64,000 bases of DNA from Diabrotica undecimpunctata (Eukaryota; Arthropoda; Insecta; Coleoptera; Chrysomelidae), in the NCBI RefSeq assembly GCF_040954645.1, contig NC_092808.1, forward strand, positions 83,143,889 through 83,207,888, read 5' to 3'. The position numbers and the translations under genes are program-made. Shown piece by piece: positions 1 through 10,059 of this stretch (position 1 is the first letter of the stretch; every line of letters starts with the position of its first letter). The notes under the pieces were generated by a model. It was not told where the DNA came from. It searched no databases and worked only from the letters and a program-made list of their open reading frames with translations.

Positions 1-539
1 TTTTAGAACAAAGTTAGAAATCAGAGGAATTATTAATATTCTTTGATTTTTATTTATATCTTTCTAGAGCTACTCTATTTAACCTAGGACGACAATATAT
101 CTTTGTTTAGATTGAGCTTTAGTCATCAAAAATCAGTTAGATTAGGTTAAAAAAAAATAGCCTACTTAAAGCATAAAAAATCTAGAATATTGACAATCAA
201 ACACAATTTGAAAAGGTACCAACAAGGAAAAGATAAACATTGAACACTTCTTCCCTAGAAGCCCATTAAGATATTTATTTTTAACAAAAAAACTAGATTA
301 CTGTTAGGAAAGTAATATATTAGGCTAAATCAACAAATACGACAATAAGTTTTAATTAAAGACGCATCACTTTTAAACAATTTTAGTTTTTTTTACTCTC
401 ATAACAATTCAGATGCATAAAAAGAAACGTAAAAATTACTTCAAACGATTTTTGAAGATACTGTCCTGAATCTATTTTCTTATGGCATATTAATGCAATT
501 ACTACTTTCATTTGAAATAAACCGCAATATTGGTTTAAA
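1..539. other. AT-rich sequence without a recognised gene
   Basis: No coding pattern, RNA gene or repeat structure was recognised here. It is the flank of the Penelope-like repeat that begins near 540. Confidence 0.5.
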
Positions 540-2473
540 ATAAGTTTATTTTCGACGTTTCGATTTCCACTTCGGAAATCGTTCTCAAAATACAAACAAT
601 AATATATTAAACAAATTTTGTTTTTTGTTACTTCAACAAAAAATTCTTCCAATAATTTAATTTTATCTGACTTATTTATATTGACAATTCAGACATATAT
701 TAATCTTTTAAAGTAGACGACTTTAAAAAAATGATATTGCCAATATTGTTAAGTGGCGTTCCTGGGCCTTTATTGTAAGATAGTTCATTCGATTACATAA
801 AATTAATTTTAGCTTGGGAATACTTGTCAGATAAAATCACAGCATGTTATTCGTCTTTAAAAAGACAACCATATACAATGGTAACTGTAAAATTCCCTCA
901 TTAGTGATTCCATAGTTAATTATGAGGAAAAAACCAGGAAAAAACCTCATAATACTATCCCGACATGGTAAATATTTGGTCTTATATTTAGTTTACTCTT
1001 GATAAACACCAAACCTTGATTTTTTTATGTACGTTATTTAAAAACATAACTGAGGTATTTTCTTTTTATTGAGTTTTTCTTAAAATGAGGGTAATCAGTT
1101 CCTACTGCACTCTGCCAAGGAATTTGTGACACAATTAGTCTCACTTAGCATAATAAGAGCCGCTTCTTTGATTTTTTCTCTATTTACCATTTTTTGTTTC
1201 TTTCGGGATTATAGTTGAATATTTCTATTGAACCCTACATGAGTGCTTACTTATTTAAGATTGATCAAATTCTATATTTTTAACATGATTAATTTTCACT
1301 TATTCTAACATTTAATGGCCTAAATGTTTCACATAAATAAAAATGATCGAATTCACAAGCTATTTTATAAATACAATTCTTGTTTATTGTTAGGTTTAGT
1401 TTTAGATAAAATCTATCTAAATGTCCTTGTTGTTTTGAATGTTGTTGAAATGTTGAATTTATTCCTATTGTTTTAAGTTTTTCCGATAATCTTTTTAATT
1501 CTGTTATTGATATTGTTATTGTTCTCGTAATATTCCTTGTTAGTGTTGTAGGATCCCGTTCTAAGTTATTTTATACCATTCGGTCTATTCTTAAAAATTC
1601 CTTAATTATAAACAGGGAATAATCAGTTTTTTAATAAAAATAAAGTTAACAAATGTTTCTCCTCTAAGAACGAATTTTCGTAATCACATAATTTTGGCTG
1701 CATCGTATAAGGATTTAATGATCCCCTTTTTAATATTGATGTTGGAGTTTGATTTGTATTTAAGATATCTGTTGGTGTGTGTTGATTTTGTTATATACCT
1801 TAGTCTCATATCCAGTATCATTCTTTATACCTTCTTTAGTGTGTTATTACATTCTTTTTCCATGGTAAATGTTATTGTCTCTTCGTTATCCTTTATATCA
1901 TTTAGAAATGTGTTCAACAACTCCGATCCATGAGACCATATTAAGAATACATCATCTACATATCTCCTCCCTGCTGTGGGTTGTAAATTTTGTTTAGAAA
2001 TAATATTTTTTTTTTTTTTTAAATCTTTCATAAGTATATTAGCTAATAATGGAGATAAACTAGAGCCCATTGTTAGACCAAAATTTTGTTTATAGAATTC
2101 ATTATTTAGTTGAAAATAGGTATAATCAGTACATACTGTCAATAACTAGATTATAGCTGATACATTTTTAGTCGTTACAGTTGCCAATACATCATCACTC
2201 TCTAATTTTGTTTTAATTAGTGTTAAAGTCTTATCTAATGGCACATTTGTAAATAAACTATTTAGGCTAACTTACTAAATATTATTGGAGTTAAATTCAA
2301 TATTCGATAATTTATTTAAAACATGTTGTGTATTTTTTATAAATGTGTCATTTTTATTTACAAATGGTTGTATAATGTAGTGTACGGTCGTGAAATTATT
2401 CGAATTATTTTTAGTTTACATGTATAGGAAAAATTATATTAGAAACAAAGAAAAATGCATTTAAAATAAATTT
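540..2473 (-). mobile_element. Penelope-like retroelement, degenerate copy A
   Basis: This block is the mirror image of the copy at 2942-5860. The outer edge (about 560-600: phrase tttccacttcggaaatcg) returns in reverse complement near 5800-5840. Further matched landmarks on opposite strands are 720-790 with 5690-5760 and 850-1010 with 5450-5640. Penelope-like elements encode a reverse transcriptase followed by a GIY-YIG endonuclease, and both parts are readable on the minus strand. The inner edge is set by the LINE tail inserted at 2483. The copy is heavily decayed and cannot encode a working protein. Confidence 0.65.
1310..2400 (-). pseudogene. Penelope-like reverse transcriptase with GIY-YIG remnant
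   Basis: On the minus strand, 1825-2142 reads a Penelope-type RT core: a GLTMGSSLSPLLANILM block (family G-x-P-x-G-S-x-L-S-P motif) followed by RYVDDVFLIW, the catalytic Y-x-D-D box. Downstream, around 1310-1345, the words ETFRPLNVRI match the GIY-YIG part seen better preserved in copy B (GETSRPLNVR, 5157-5190). The reading frame is broken several times, with stops and frame changes between 2142 and 2400 and again below 1825. RT motifs and GIY-YIG in this order fit Penelope-like elements rather than LINEs; the clade within Penelope is unknown. Confidence 0.65.
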
Positions 2474-2482
2474 AATATTCAT

Positions 2483-2939
2483 AAGTAATCCAGATATTCC
2501 AGAATAAAGTGCTGAGGAACATCGTAGATGCGCCTTGGTACGTTAGGAACAACGACCTTCACCGGGACCTCAAGATGGAAGACGTCAATCAGATAATCAA
2601 GAAATTTGCTGGGAGCCATGAACAACGACTCCGTCATCATGTAAACGTCTAGGCTATCCAGCTCCTCGACAACACGAACCTAGAAAGAAGGCTCAAAAGA
2701 ACAAAGCCTTTTGAACTGGTATAATGAGTGAGTGAAAACCAGAGTAAAGTGTTGTGCGAGTATGCATGCTAAATTTAATGCTAGTTATTAGAAATAATAG
2801 GAAAGATACTAGTGAGTAGACACCTAATTTTAAGATTTCATTAGTAATTTAAGTTAGAAACAAATTGATAATTGGTCTTACTGACCAGATTTTAATGTAA
2901 GTACACTTCTGTGTACTTAAATTAAGTCTTTATTAAAAA
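2483..2939 (+). mobile_element. Jockey-type LINE 3' fragment (5'-truncated insertion)
   Basis: The C-terminal end of a Jockey-type polymerase is read from 2491 to the TAA at 2722-2724. Readable words include NKVLRNIVDAPWYVRN and LKRTKPFELV, a conserved ending of this family, and there is one in-frame TAG at 2650-2652. The 3' UTR runs to an A-rich tail ending at about 2939. The 9-bp word aatattcat flanks the unit at 2474-2482 and 2940-2948, which fits a target-site duplication. It lies between the two Penelope copies. Near 2900-2917 there is a small hairpin, agtacacttctgtgtact. Confidence 0.65.
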
Positions 2940-3199
2940 AATATTCATTTAGAACAAAACAGTATACATACTTTAGATAACCTCAATAGAAATAATGACA
3001 TATTAGCGACAGTTGTCAATCTATCAAATCTAGACATAGGTAATTAGCTCAGTGAAGAAAATAACTTAATATTTACCAACTCACGTAAAAGAAGAATATA
3101 GAGTATTATTCAAAATTGTATTGGAAAAGACCAATAAAATTACACAACATAAACAAAGAGGAACTAAAAGGCTGTAAGAACTTAAAAAATGACAACTCC

Positions 3200-4480
3200 T
3201 GAGTTCCAGCAGACAAGGGGAATGCTACTGTGATAATTGATAAAATTCAATATGAGAACCAAATTAAAGATCTAATAACAAATGGACCATATACAAAATT
3301 AACAAAGTATCCAACGAAGCCCTTGGAAAACAGATTCTATAGAACGTTATTTAAGTTTAAAGATTATTTAACAAATTATCAAAGAAGATTATTAATATCC
3401 TATTACAGCAAGAAACCTCATTTTTATGGAGTACAGCGAGTTCATAAAGCGAATACACCAATTAGCCCTATTTGTAATACCATGATTTTTTCTGAACTGT
3501 CAAAATTTTTATTAAATATGATTTAATCACTTGCAAATAAAAAGGACAGATTTAGAAAAAATACACAAAATTTTTAAAATAAATGATCGAATGTTGAATT
3601 TAATTCAAATAATATTTTAGTAAGTTTGAACATAGTTAGTTTATTTACAAACGTGCCATTAGATCAGACTTTAAAAATAATTAAAATAAAATTAGAGAAT
3701 GATGATAAATTCTCAACTAGAACAAGACTAAATGTATTAGCTATAATGGAGTTATTGACAGTATGTACTGATACCTATTTTAAAATAAATAATAAATTAT
3801 ATAAGCAAAGTTTTTGTCTAGCAATGGAATCTAGTTTATCTCCATTATTAGCTAATATATTTTGGAAGGTTTTGAAATAAATATTATTTCTAAGCAAAAA
3901 TTGAGAACCTACAGTATGGTGGAGCTATGTAGATGATGTATTCTTAATACGGCCCGATGGATCAGAGTTGATGGACACATTTCTGAATGTTATAAACGAT
4001 AAAGAAGAGACAATAACATTTAGCACGAAAAACGAATACAATAGCATACTGCTTGTCCTGGATGTTTTAATCTCAAAGAAGGATATTGGATATTGAACTG
4101 AGTTGTATAGAAAACCAACACACAACAGATATTTAAATTACAAATTAAACTACAATATCAACATTAAAAAAAAATCATTAAATCCTTATATGATAAACCA
4201 AAATTACGTGTTCTAACGAAAATTCCTTATTAGAGGAGAAACATTTATTAACATTTCTTTTATTAAAAAATGATTCCCTTGTCATTAATAAATAAGAAAA
4301 GGATTTTTTAAAAATAGACAAAATGGAACAAAATAACTTAAAACGGAATTTCACAACATTCAAAAGGAATAATAAGGAGAAAATAACAATACCATACATA
4401 AAAGGATTATCGGAAAAACTTAAAACAAATAGATTCAACATTTGAATAACATTCAAAAACAACAAATACATTGAGATTTA
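3200..4480 (+). pseudogene. Penelope-like reverse transcriptase (broken)
   Basis: Three broken stretches make up one RT. At 3205-3526 the words ADKGNATVIIDK and KPHFYGVQRVHKANTPISPI match the N-terminal RT blocks of Penelope-like elements. At 3626-3880 there is SLFTNVPLDQTL (motif A region) and a SSLSPLLANI block. At 3925-4130 the phrase SYVDDVFLI carries the catalytic Y-x-D-D, followed by LYRKPTHNRYLNY, the usual post-catalytic block. At 4360-4480 IPYIKGLSEKLKTNRFNI leads into the endonuclease part. Frame changes occur near 3560-3620, 3880 and 4200. Confidence 0.7.
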
Positions 4481-4573
4481 TTTTATCTAAAACTAAACCT
4501 AACAATGAAAAAGAAAGAACTGTATTTTCAAAATATCTTGTGAAAGCAATCGTTTTTATTTAGGTGAAACATC

Positions 4574-5151
4574 TTCTTCTTTATGTATCCTGTCCTTTCA
4601 GAACGTTGGTTACCATCATAGCTATCTGAATTTTATTCATTGCCACCCTAAATAGCATGCTTGTATCAACACCATACCAATCTCGCAAGTTCTTCAACCA
4701 TGAGGTTCTTCTACGACCTGTACTGCGTTTGCCTGCTATTTTTCCTTGCATGATATTTTGTAGCCACCTATATTTGGTACCTCTCATTACATGTCCGAAA
4801 TACTCCAGCTTTCTCTGCTTGATGCTTTTTATGATCTCAGTAGTCTTGCTAAGACGTTCTAGTATTGTGGAGTTTTGAATCTTCTCCACTAAAGAAACTT
4901 TTAAAATTCTTCTATAGCACCACATTTCGAAAGCCTCAAGGCGATTTAGATCGATTTTATTCACAGTTTAGGACTCGACAAAAGAAAGTAAGACCGAGAA
5001 CACGTAGCAGCGAAGTAGGCGGATTCTCAGTGCCAATTTTAGGTCTCTGTTACATAACACCTTGGACATCCTTCTAAAAGCCGCTCTAGCCTGCTCTATC
5101 CTAGATCTAATTTCGCCGTGACTTTCTGCGTTACAATGTAATTGCTGTCCA
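4574..5151 (-). mobile_element. 5'-truncated RTE-like LINE 3' fragment nested in Penelope copy B
   Basis: The minus strand reads the C-terminal LINE segment with the words LEAFEMWCYRRILKVS, YFGHVMRGTKYRW and GRRRTSWLKNLRDWYG, which recur in the RTE-type element at 42.2-45.6 kb. The ORF is 4581-4964, with an upstream part (4968-5171) in another frame. The 12-bp word aggtgaaacatc occurs at 4562-4573 and 5152-5163, a perfect target-site duplication. The left end has a short CTT-rich run, the reverse of a GAA-type tail. Confidence 0.75.
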
Positions 5152-5345
5152 AGGTGAAACATCAAGACCATTAAATGTTAGAATAAATGAACATCAATCA
5201 TATCTAAAATAGAGAATTTGATAGATCGTATATATTTAAACATGGATGGAAAAATGAACACAGAGTTCAATGGAAAGATTTAATTATAGTCCTAAAAGAA
5301 ACAGATGGCAAAAATAGGAAAAATTAAAGAAGCAGATAGAGAAAA
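5152..5345 (+). pseudogene. GIY-YIG endonuclease domain of Penelope copy B, 3' part
   Basis: After the nested LINE the words GETSRPLNVRINEHQSYLK resume the phrase YLGET that ends at about 4573, so the domain was continuous before the insertion. Later words (WKDLIIVLKETDGK region, 5260-5310) fit the C-terminal end of Penelope GIY-YIG modules. Several stops are present. The catalytic N-terminal GIY and YIG words were not recovered with confidence. Confidence 0.5.
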
Positions 5346-5860
5346 GCAAAGAGAAAATTAATAAAAAGAAAATAGTACTATTAGTTAGTCAATAACATAT
5401 TGAGGATACATTATTTATGTTTTTAAATAACATACATATAAAATCCGAGTTTGGTGTTTATTGAGAATAAACTAAACAGAAGATCAAACATTTACCCTGT
5501 CGGGATAGTATCATGAGGTTCTTTTCTGGTTTTCTCTCACGATTTTCTATGAAATCACTAACAGAGAAATTTTTCTATCATCATTGCATGTGGTTGTCTT
5601 TTTAAAGACAAATTATATGCTACGATTTTTTCTGACGGATATTCTTAAGTTAAAGTTTAGTTCATATAATCGACTAAACTATCTTACAATAAAGTCGTCC
5701 CTGGAACGCAACTGAATAATATTAGCAATATCATTTTAAAGTCGTCTACTTTAAATATATAATATATGTCTAAATTGTCAATATGAATAAGTCAGATAAA
5801 TTATTAGAACGATTTCCAAAGTGGAAATCAAAACATCAAAAATAAAATTATTTGAAACCT

Positions 5861-6229
5861 ATATTGTGGCTTCTTCCCAACGAATATAGTATTTGATTTT
5901 TGAAGAACATCAAACAAACGTCAAGTTTACTATTATTTCTATCAACTTTGGAGTAGCGAACAGGAAGTCCATGGGGCTATTATTATGAGATTTTGTGATA
6001 CAATATTTAACAATGTAGTTGGCTGGCTTATGGGTAATACAAGACGTGTTAATGCTGAAATCCTCCTTGTTACTGTTACTTGCTGTTTTTGTTGGTGGTT
6101 AGTATTTGCAGCCTTAATAGGTATATTAATGGATCAGTAGACTTCTATTGCTTAAGATCCTTTGTATTTAAAGACAAGGTCATTTACTCCCTACGTGCAT
6201 GACGGTGAGATATGGTTTAATATTTGGAG
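5861..6229. other. Intergenic, nothing recognised
   Basis: Sequence between the Penelope repeat and a Jockey remnant. No coding pattern or repeat was recognised. Confidence 0.4.
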
Positions 6230-6800
6230 CCGTTAAGTGAAAATTAAAACTTTTTAGTTTGTCAATTTTTGTTACGTCGTGTTGTTTAAATATTGGTGTT
6301 CTATCTAATGTCACGCTTAAGTATTTTGGTGTTTTCTAATTTATGATGAGTTCCGTTTCAGATAATCTGTTATCAAAATGAAAGCAGCTAATCTCTGTAT
6401 TGTTTTTGTAGGGTTTTAAGTTCTGTTTATATTACATTTTATAGTGATGGCCTAATCTTCGGCATATCCAAACTTTGTGTTTCCTCAAGATCTGAAATAT
6501 ACACGTTTAACAGTAATATGAAAATCACTGATATTTGTGGTAAGCCGTTCTTAAAATTCCTCAGAAGGCTGATATCAGTGCATATATTTGCCAAAAAGAC
6601 ACAATCACTGAACATGTCATCTATCAGGTGTACTAATAATTCTCCACATTGTAAGTCGCTGAGTGGTCAATAAATATCGGTGAGATTTCTAATTTTTATA
6701 AATATTGACCTCTTTGTAGGTAGTTAGTAACATCATCTGGTCAATACACTTTATTACTGGCTAAAAACTTACCTTTTCTTGAGATCACCCTTAATAATTT
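6230..6800 (-). pseudogene. Jockey-type reverse transcriptase remnant
   Basis: Reading the minus strand by eye gives KNGLPQISVIFILLLNVYIS, a decayed form of the Jockey motif NGLPQGSVLAP-LFNLYIS, then further on TPKYLSVTLDRTPIFKQH, matching the later PKYLGVTLDRTLSF-type block. Upstream the words LIDDMFSDCVFL fit the segment preceding motif B. Stops and indels are frequent and the Y/F-A-D-D box is not legible. This is an old LINE remnant; exact ends are uncertain. Confidence 0.5.
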
Positions 6801-7337
6801 TGCGCTAAGCTACTGTTAGAGTTTGTAAGTTGCAGATAACAAGGCAATTTAAACGCCTTTCCTCGACAGAATTACTGGCCTTTAGAATGGCTATTACCTT
6901 AAAGCTTATTGGGCTTTATAATGACTATTACCTTAAAATTTCGAGTTTTTTACTAAGGAATCTGGTCTTAGCACAGTCTTTGGTCGTTATGTGACTAGAT
7001 CGGTTCCTAATTTTTTTCAGTAATGACATGTGTAATTTTCATGCATGCCTTTTAGATGTTTGGAAATTTGGGTTGTCCACAGTTTTTGCCCACATTTGAC
7101 TTCTAATAGAATACAAGCTGAAAAGTAGTTCATCTCCTATTTATGTAATTCCCGAATAAAAAAAAAGTTCTGATATAACTCTTCGCTAGTTTGAAAGCAG
7201 CAAGAAATTAATTTTTTGCAATACTTACTCTATATATGCCTTTTGGTCATACTTATTACTGCTTTAACAAATTAGTTTACCTCAATGTATATATATTTAT
7301 ATTATTAATCGTATGGCAATTACAACACGTTTAGAAC

Positions 7338-7340
<3 letters not shown>
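6801..7340. other. AT-rich sequence, possibly older Jockey remnant
   Basis: Continues upstream (minus-strand sense) of the RT remnant, but no word could be matched reliably. No gene is supported. Confidence 0.35.

Positions 7341-7390
<50 letters not shown>
7341..7390. repeat. (TA)n microsatellite, left flank of mariner-type element
   Basis: Simple alternating TA run ending directly at the terminus of the transposon at 7391. Together with the run after 9983 it is the split target site; a TA target-site duplication is expected for this transposon class. Confidence 0.9.
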
Positions 7391-7393
<3 letters not shown>

Positions 7394-7897
7394 GGTGAGT
7401 CATGAGGAACTTTACATACTTCTACCATATGTAGAGGGTACCATATATATATCATGTGGCCACTAAAAAATGTCAACTCCTCTTCTTTATTAATTAACAG
7501 GGTGATTTATGTAATTGACCATTTATATCATTTTACTGTAGTGTTTATGCGGCTCATTTGATTTTTTTAATTTTTGCATGATACAGTACATTACTATCAA
7601 GCATTCGACTGGTATTAGCTAAACTAAAAAATTCCAGGACTGGCTTTGGAAAAATTAATTTAGGGATTCGTATTAAATATTACACCCTGTATAAATTTTT
7701 TTAAAATGCAATAAGTGATTCTCAAACTACATAAATAGCCAATGAAAACGACATATGCGACAATGTTTTCGCACTTTTATTAAATTTTTAGTGAACGATC
7801 AAATCTTACCAAAAATAGAACAACCATAATGAAGTATCAAATTATAAGGTATTAATTTAAACAAATGTTATAAATTTCAAACATTTTAATTAAAATG
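7391..7897 (+). repeat. Left terminal inverted repeat of the DD41D element
   Basis: Matches 9475-9983 in reverse complement over roughly 500 bp with a few small indels. It also contains an internal cagggtg at about 7498 and a caccctgta at about 7683, which resemble the outer terminus and may be extra transposase contact sites. Confidence 0.8.
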
Positions 7898-8341
7898 TGT
7901 TTCTACAACATAATCTAATACGTAGAAAATTAACATCTTTACTGTCACTTTGTATTATCTCTACGATAGAATCAATTGTTTTTCAATTTTAAATTTTTAC
8001 TCATAGATCGTATTGGGGCATTAGTTTCGATAAATAATAAATTAAATTGATTAAAAAGTCAAACCTCTTGTATGTGTTAGTTTTTGTTGATTGTAAATGA
8101 TTAAAATTTTATGTCAAATAATAATACATTGCATCAACTGTACTAAATAAAAATAAATCTAAAAAAGTTTAAAATGAAGGTTGGCGTTGACCGTTTGACG
8201 CTTCATGATATTTTATACCCATTGTCATTATTGTCATTATCAATTGTTATTTATGTGTACAAGAATACATATTTCTTCTGTCATATCTACGTTAAGTACA
8301 TTGTGTTAGTTTTGGTAGAGCTTTTTTTACTTTCGTTCAAA

Positions 8342-9322
8342 ATGCCACATCAGTTTTCGACCACAGAATATGCAGACATAATATTTGTTTATGGATTCTG
8401 TAATGGGAATGGTAGGGCTGCTAGTAGAGAATATATAAATGGCACTTTTCCTAGTGGAACAACAGAGCGACATGTAGATGAAGCGCAGGAAGATGACATT
8501 ATGGACGCCGTTACTATGAACCCTACAATAAGCACTAGACAAGTAAGTCGAGAACTCAATGTTACTCAATCAAAAGTAAGTAGAGTCTTACAAAAAAATA
8601 ATCTATACCCATATCACATTCAAATGGTTCAGCGACTACATGCTGGAGATGAGATCGATAGGTTGGAATTTTGTAGATGGATTAACAATAATCGACCAAC
8701 GCTATACAGGACACTATTTACCGATGAAGCCCAATTTACCAGAGACGGGATAAATAATTCACGAAATTCACATGTGTGGGCAGAAGAAAATCCCCATGCT
8801 ATTCGAGAACGTCGTTCTCAGTTAAGGTTTTCGGTTAACGTGTGGATTGGTGTCATAAATAACCAATTAGTATGTCCTCACTTTTTTGATGGTCCTTTAA
8901 CAGGGCAGGTCTATTTGAACTTTCTACAAAATATTTTGCCGAATTTGCTTGCCAACGCGAACGTTGCTATCCGAGGGATGTATTTTCAGCATGATGGGGC
9001 ATTCCCACACTTTTTACTGGCAGTGAGACAACATCTCAATAATGTTTATGGCAACAGGTGGATAGGACGTGCAGGTCCTATTTCGTGGCCTTCAAGATCC
9101 CCTGATTTCAATCCCGTTGATTACCATATTTGGGGACGATTGAAGCAACTAGTTTACGCAGTGAATATTAATAACCGATAACAATTAATTGATAGAATTA
9201 TACATTGTTGTAATACTATTAGAAACGATCCCCAGAGTATCCGTAATTCAATACGTCAATTAACAATTCGGCAACAAAAATGTGTACAGGCTGCAGGGTT
9301 CCATTTCGAAAATCTATTTTGA
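8342..9322 (+). pseudogene. DD41D mariner-type transposase, one premature stop
   Basis: The start at 8342 (MPHQFSTTEYADI) is chosen because the conserved N-terminal DUF4817-type helix-turn-helix begins there; the in-frame ATG at 8174 lies in unrelated upstream sequence. A second HTH-like part follows (STRQVSRELNVTQSKVSRVL), then the catalytic core: FTDEAQF (first Asp), YFQHDGAFPH (second Asp) and SPDFNPVDYHIWG (third Asp 41 residues on). A TAA at 9179-9181 interrupts the frame, which then stays open (QLIDRIIHCCNTIRND to AGFHFENLF) to the TGA at 9320-9322. Compared with usual family proteins, the linker between the two HTH parts is short (about residues 36-45 from 8342), suggesting an internal deletion. 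Confidence 0.85.
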
Positions 9323-9474
9323 ATTATTCTTATTTTGTTACCATTATTGTATCTTTTCCAGTTCTAATTTATGGGTTTATCATAACTATGTACATATTTT
9401 TAGTTTTTTTTTTAAATTGTTCTTCGTTATTGTTAGTAGTTACTGTTTTTTGTTGTGCAGTGACTCAGTTTATC

Positions 9475-9980
9475 ATTTCAATTAAAATGTTTGAAATTTA
9501 TAACATTTGTTTAAATTAATTACCTTATAATTTGATACTTCATTATGGTTGTTCTATTTTTGGTAAGATTTGATCGTTCACTAAAAATTTAATAAAAGTG
9601 CGACAACATTGTCGCATATGTCGTTTTCATTGGCTATTTATGTAGTTTGAAAATCACTTATTGCATTTTAAAAAAAATATATACAGGGTGTAATATTTAA
9701 TACGAATCCCTAAATTAATTTTTCCAAAGCCAGTCCTGGAATTTTTTAGTTTAGCTAATACCAGTCGAATGCTTGATAGTAGTGTACTGTATCATGCAAA
9801 AATTAAAAAAATCAAAAGAGCCGTATAAACACTACAGTAAAATGAAATAAATGGTCAATTACACAAATCACCCTGTTAATTAATAAAGAAGAGGAGTTGA
9901 CATTTTTTAGTGGCCACATGATATGCTCCCTGAGGGACTCTACATATGGTAGAAGTATGTAAAGTTCCTCATGACTCACC

Positions 9981-9983
<3 letters not shown>
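9475..9983 (-). repeat. Right terminal inverted repeat of the DD41D element
   Basis: Reverse complement of 7391-7897. The shared phrases include ttggctatttatgtagtttg (about 9632-9651) and the terminal caggg sequence. It starts about 150 bp after the original stop codon of the transposase. Confidence 0.8.

Positions 9984-10047
<64 letters not shown>
9984..10047. repeat. (TA)n microsatellite, right flank of mariner-type element
   Basis: Alternating TA run immediately after the transposon. It ends at the start of a 5'-truncated LINE. Confidence 0.9.
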
Positions 10048-10050
<3 letters not shown>

Positions 10051-10059
10051 TATATGGGA

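Larger units (their letters stand above)
2942..5860 (+). mobile_element. Penelope-like retroelement, degenerate copy B
   Basis: This is the plus-strand partner of copy A and the better preserved of the two. RT is readable from about 3200 to 4480 and the GIY-YIG domain continues through 4540-4573 and 5152-5340. The interval 4574-5151 is a foreign LINE tail that splits the GIY-YIG domain. The 3' non-coding part (5390-5860) matches copy A in reverse complement. Many stops and frame changes make it non-functional. Confidence 0.65.
7391..9983 (+). mobile_element. DD41D mariner/Tc1-superfamily transposon with long terminal inverted repeats
   Basis: Both termini are cagggtgagtcatgaggaac (7391-7410, reversed at 9964-9983), each abutted by TA. 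The inverted repeats extend about 500 bp inward and enclose one transposase gene on the plus strand. TA target use, CAGGG-type ends and the transposase motifs place it in the IS630-Tc1-mariner superfamily. Spacing of 41 residues between the second and third catalytic aspartates suggests the rosa-like DD41D group (inference from counting). The left arm is slightly shorter than the right near 7435-7460. The copy carries a premature stop, so it is probably inactive, but the boundaries are very clear. Confidence 0.85.

Noticed and set aside
8174..8341. N-terminal extension of the mariner-type transposase from ATG 8174
   Set aside because: The extra 56 residues are hydrophobic and unlike the family; the conserved N-terminus starts at 8342.
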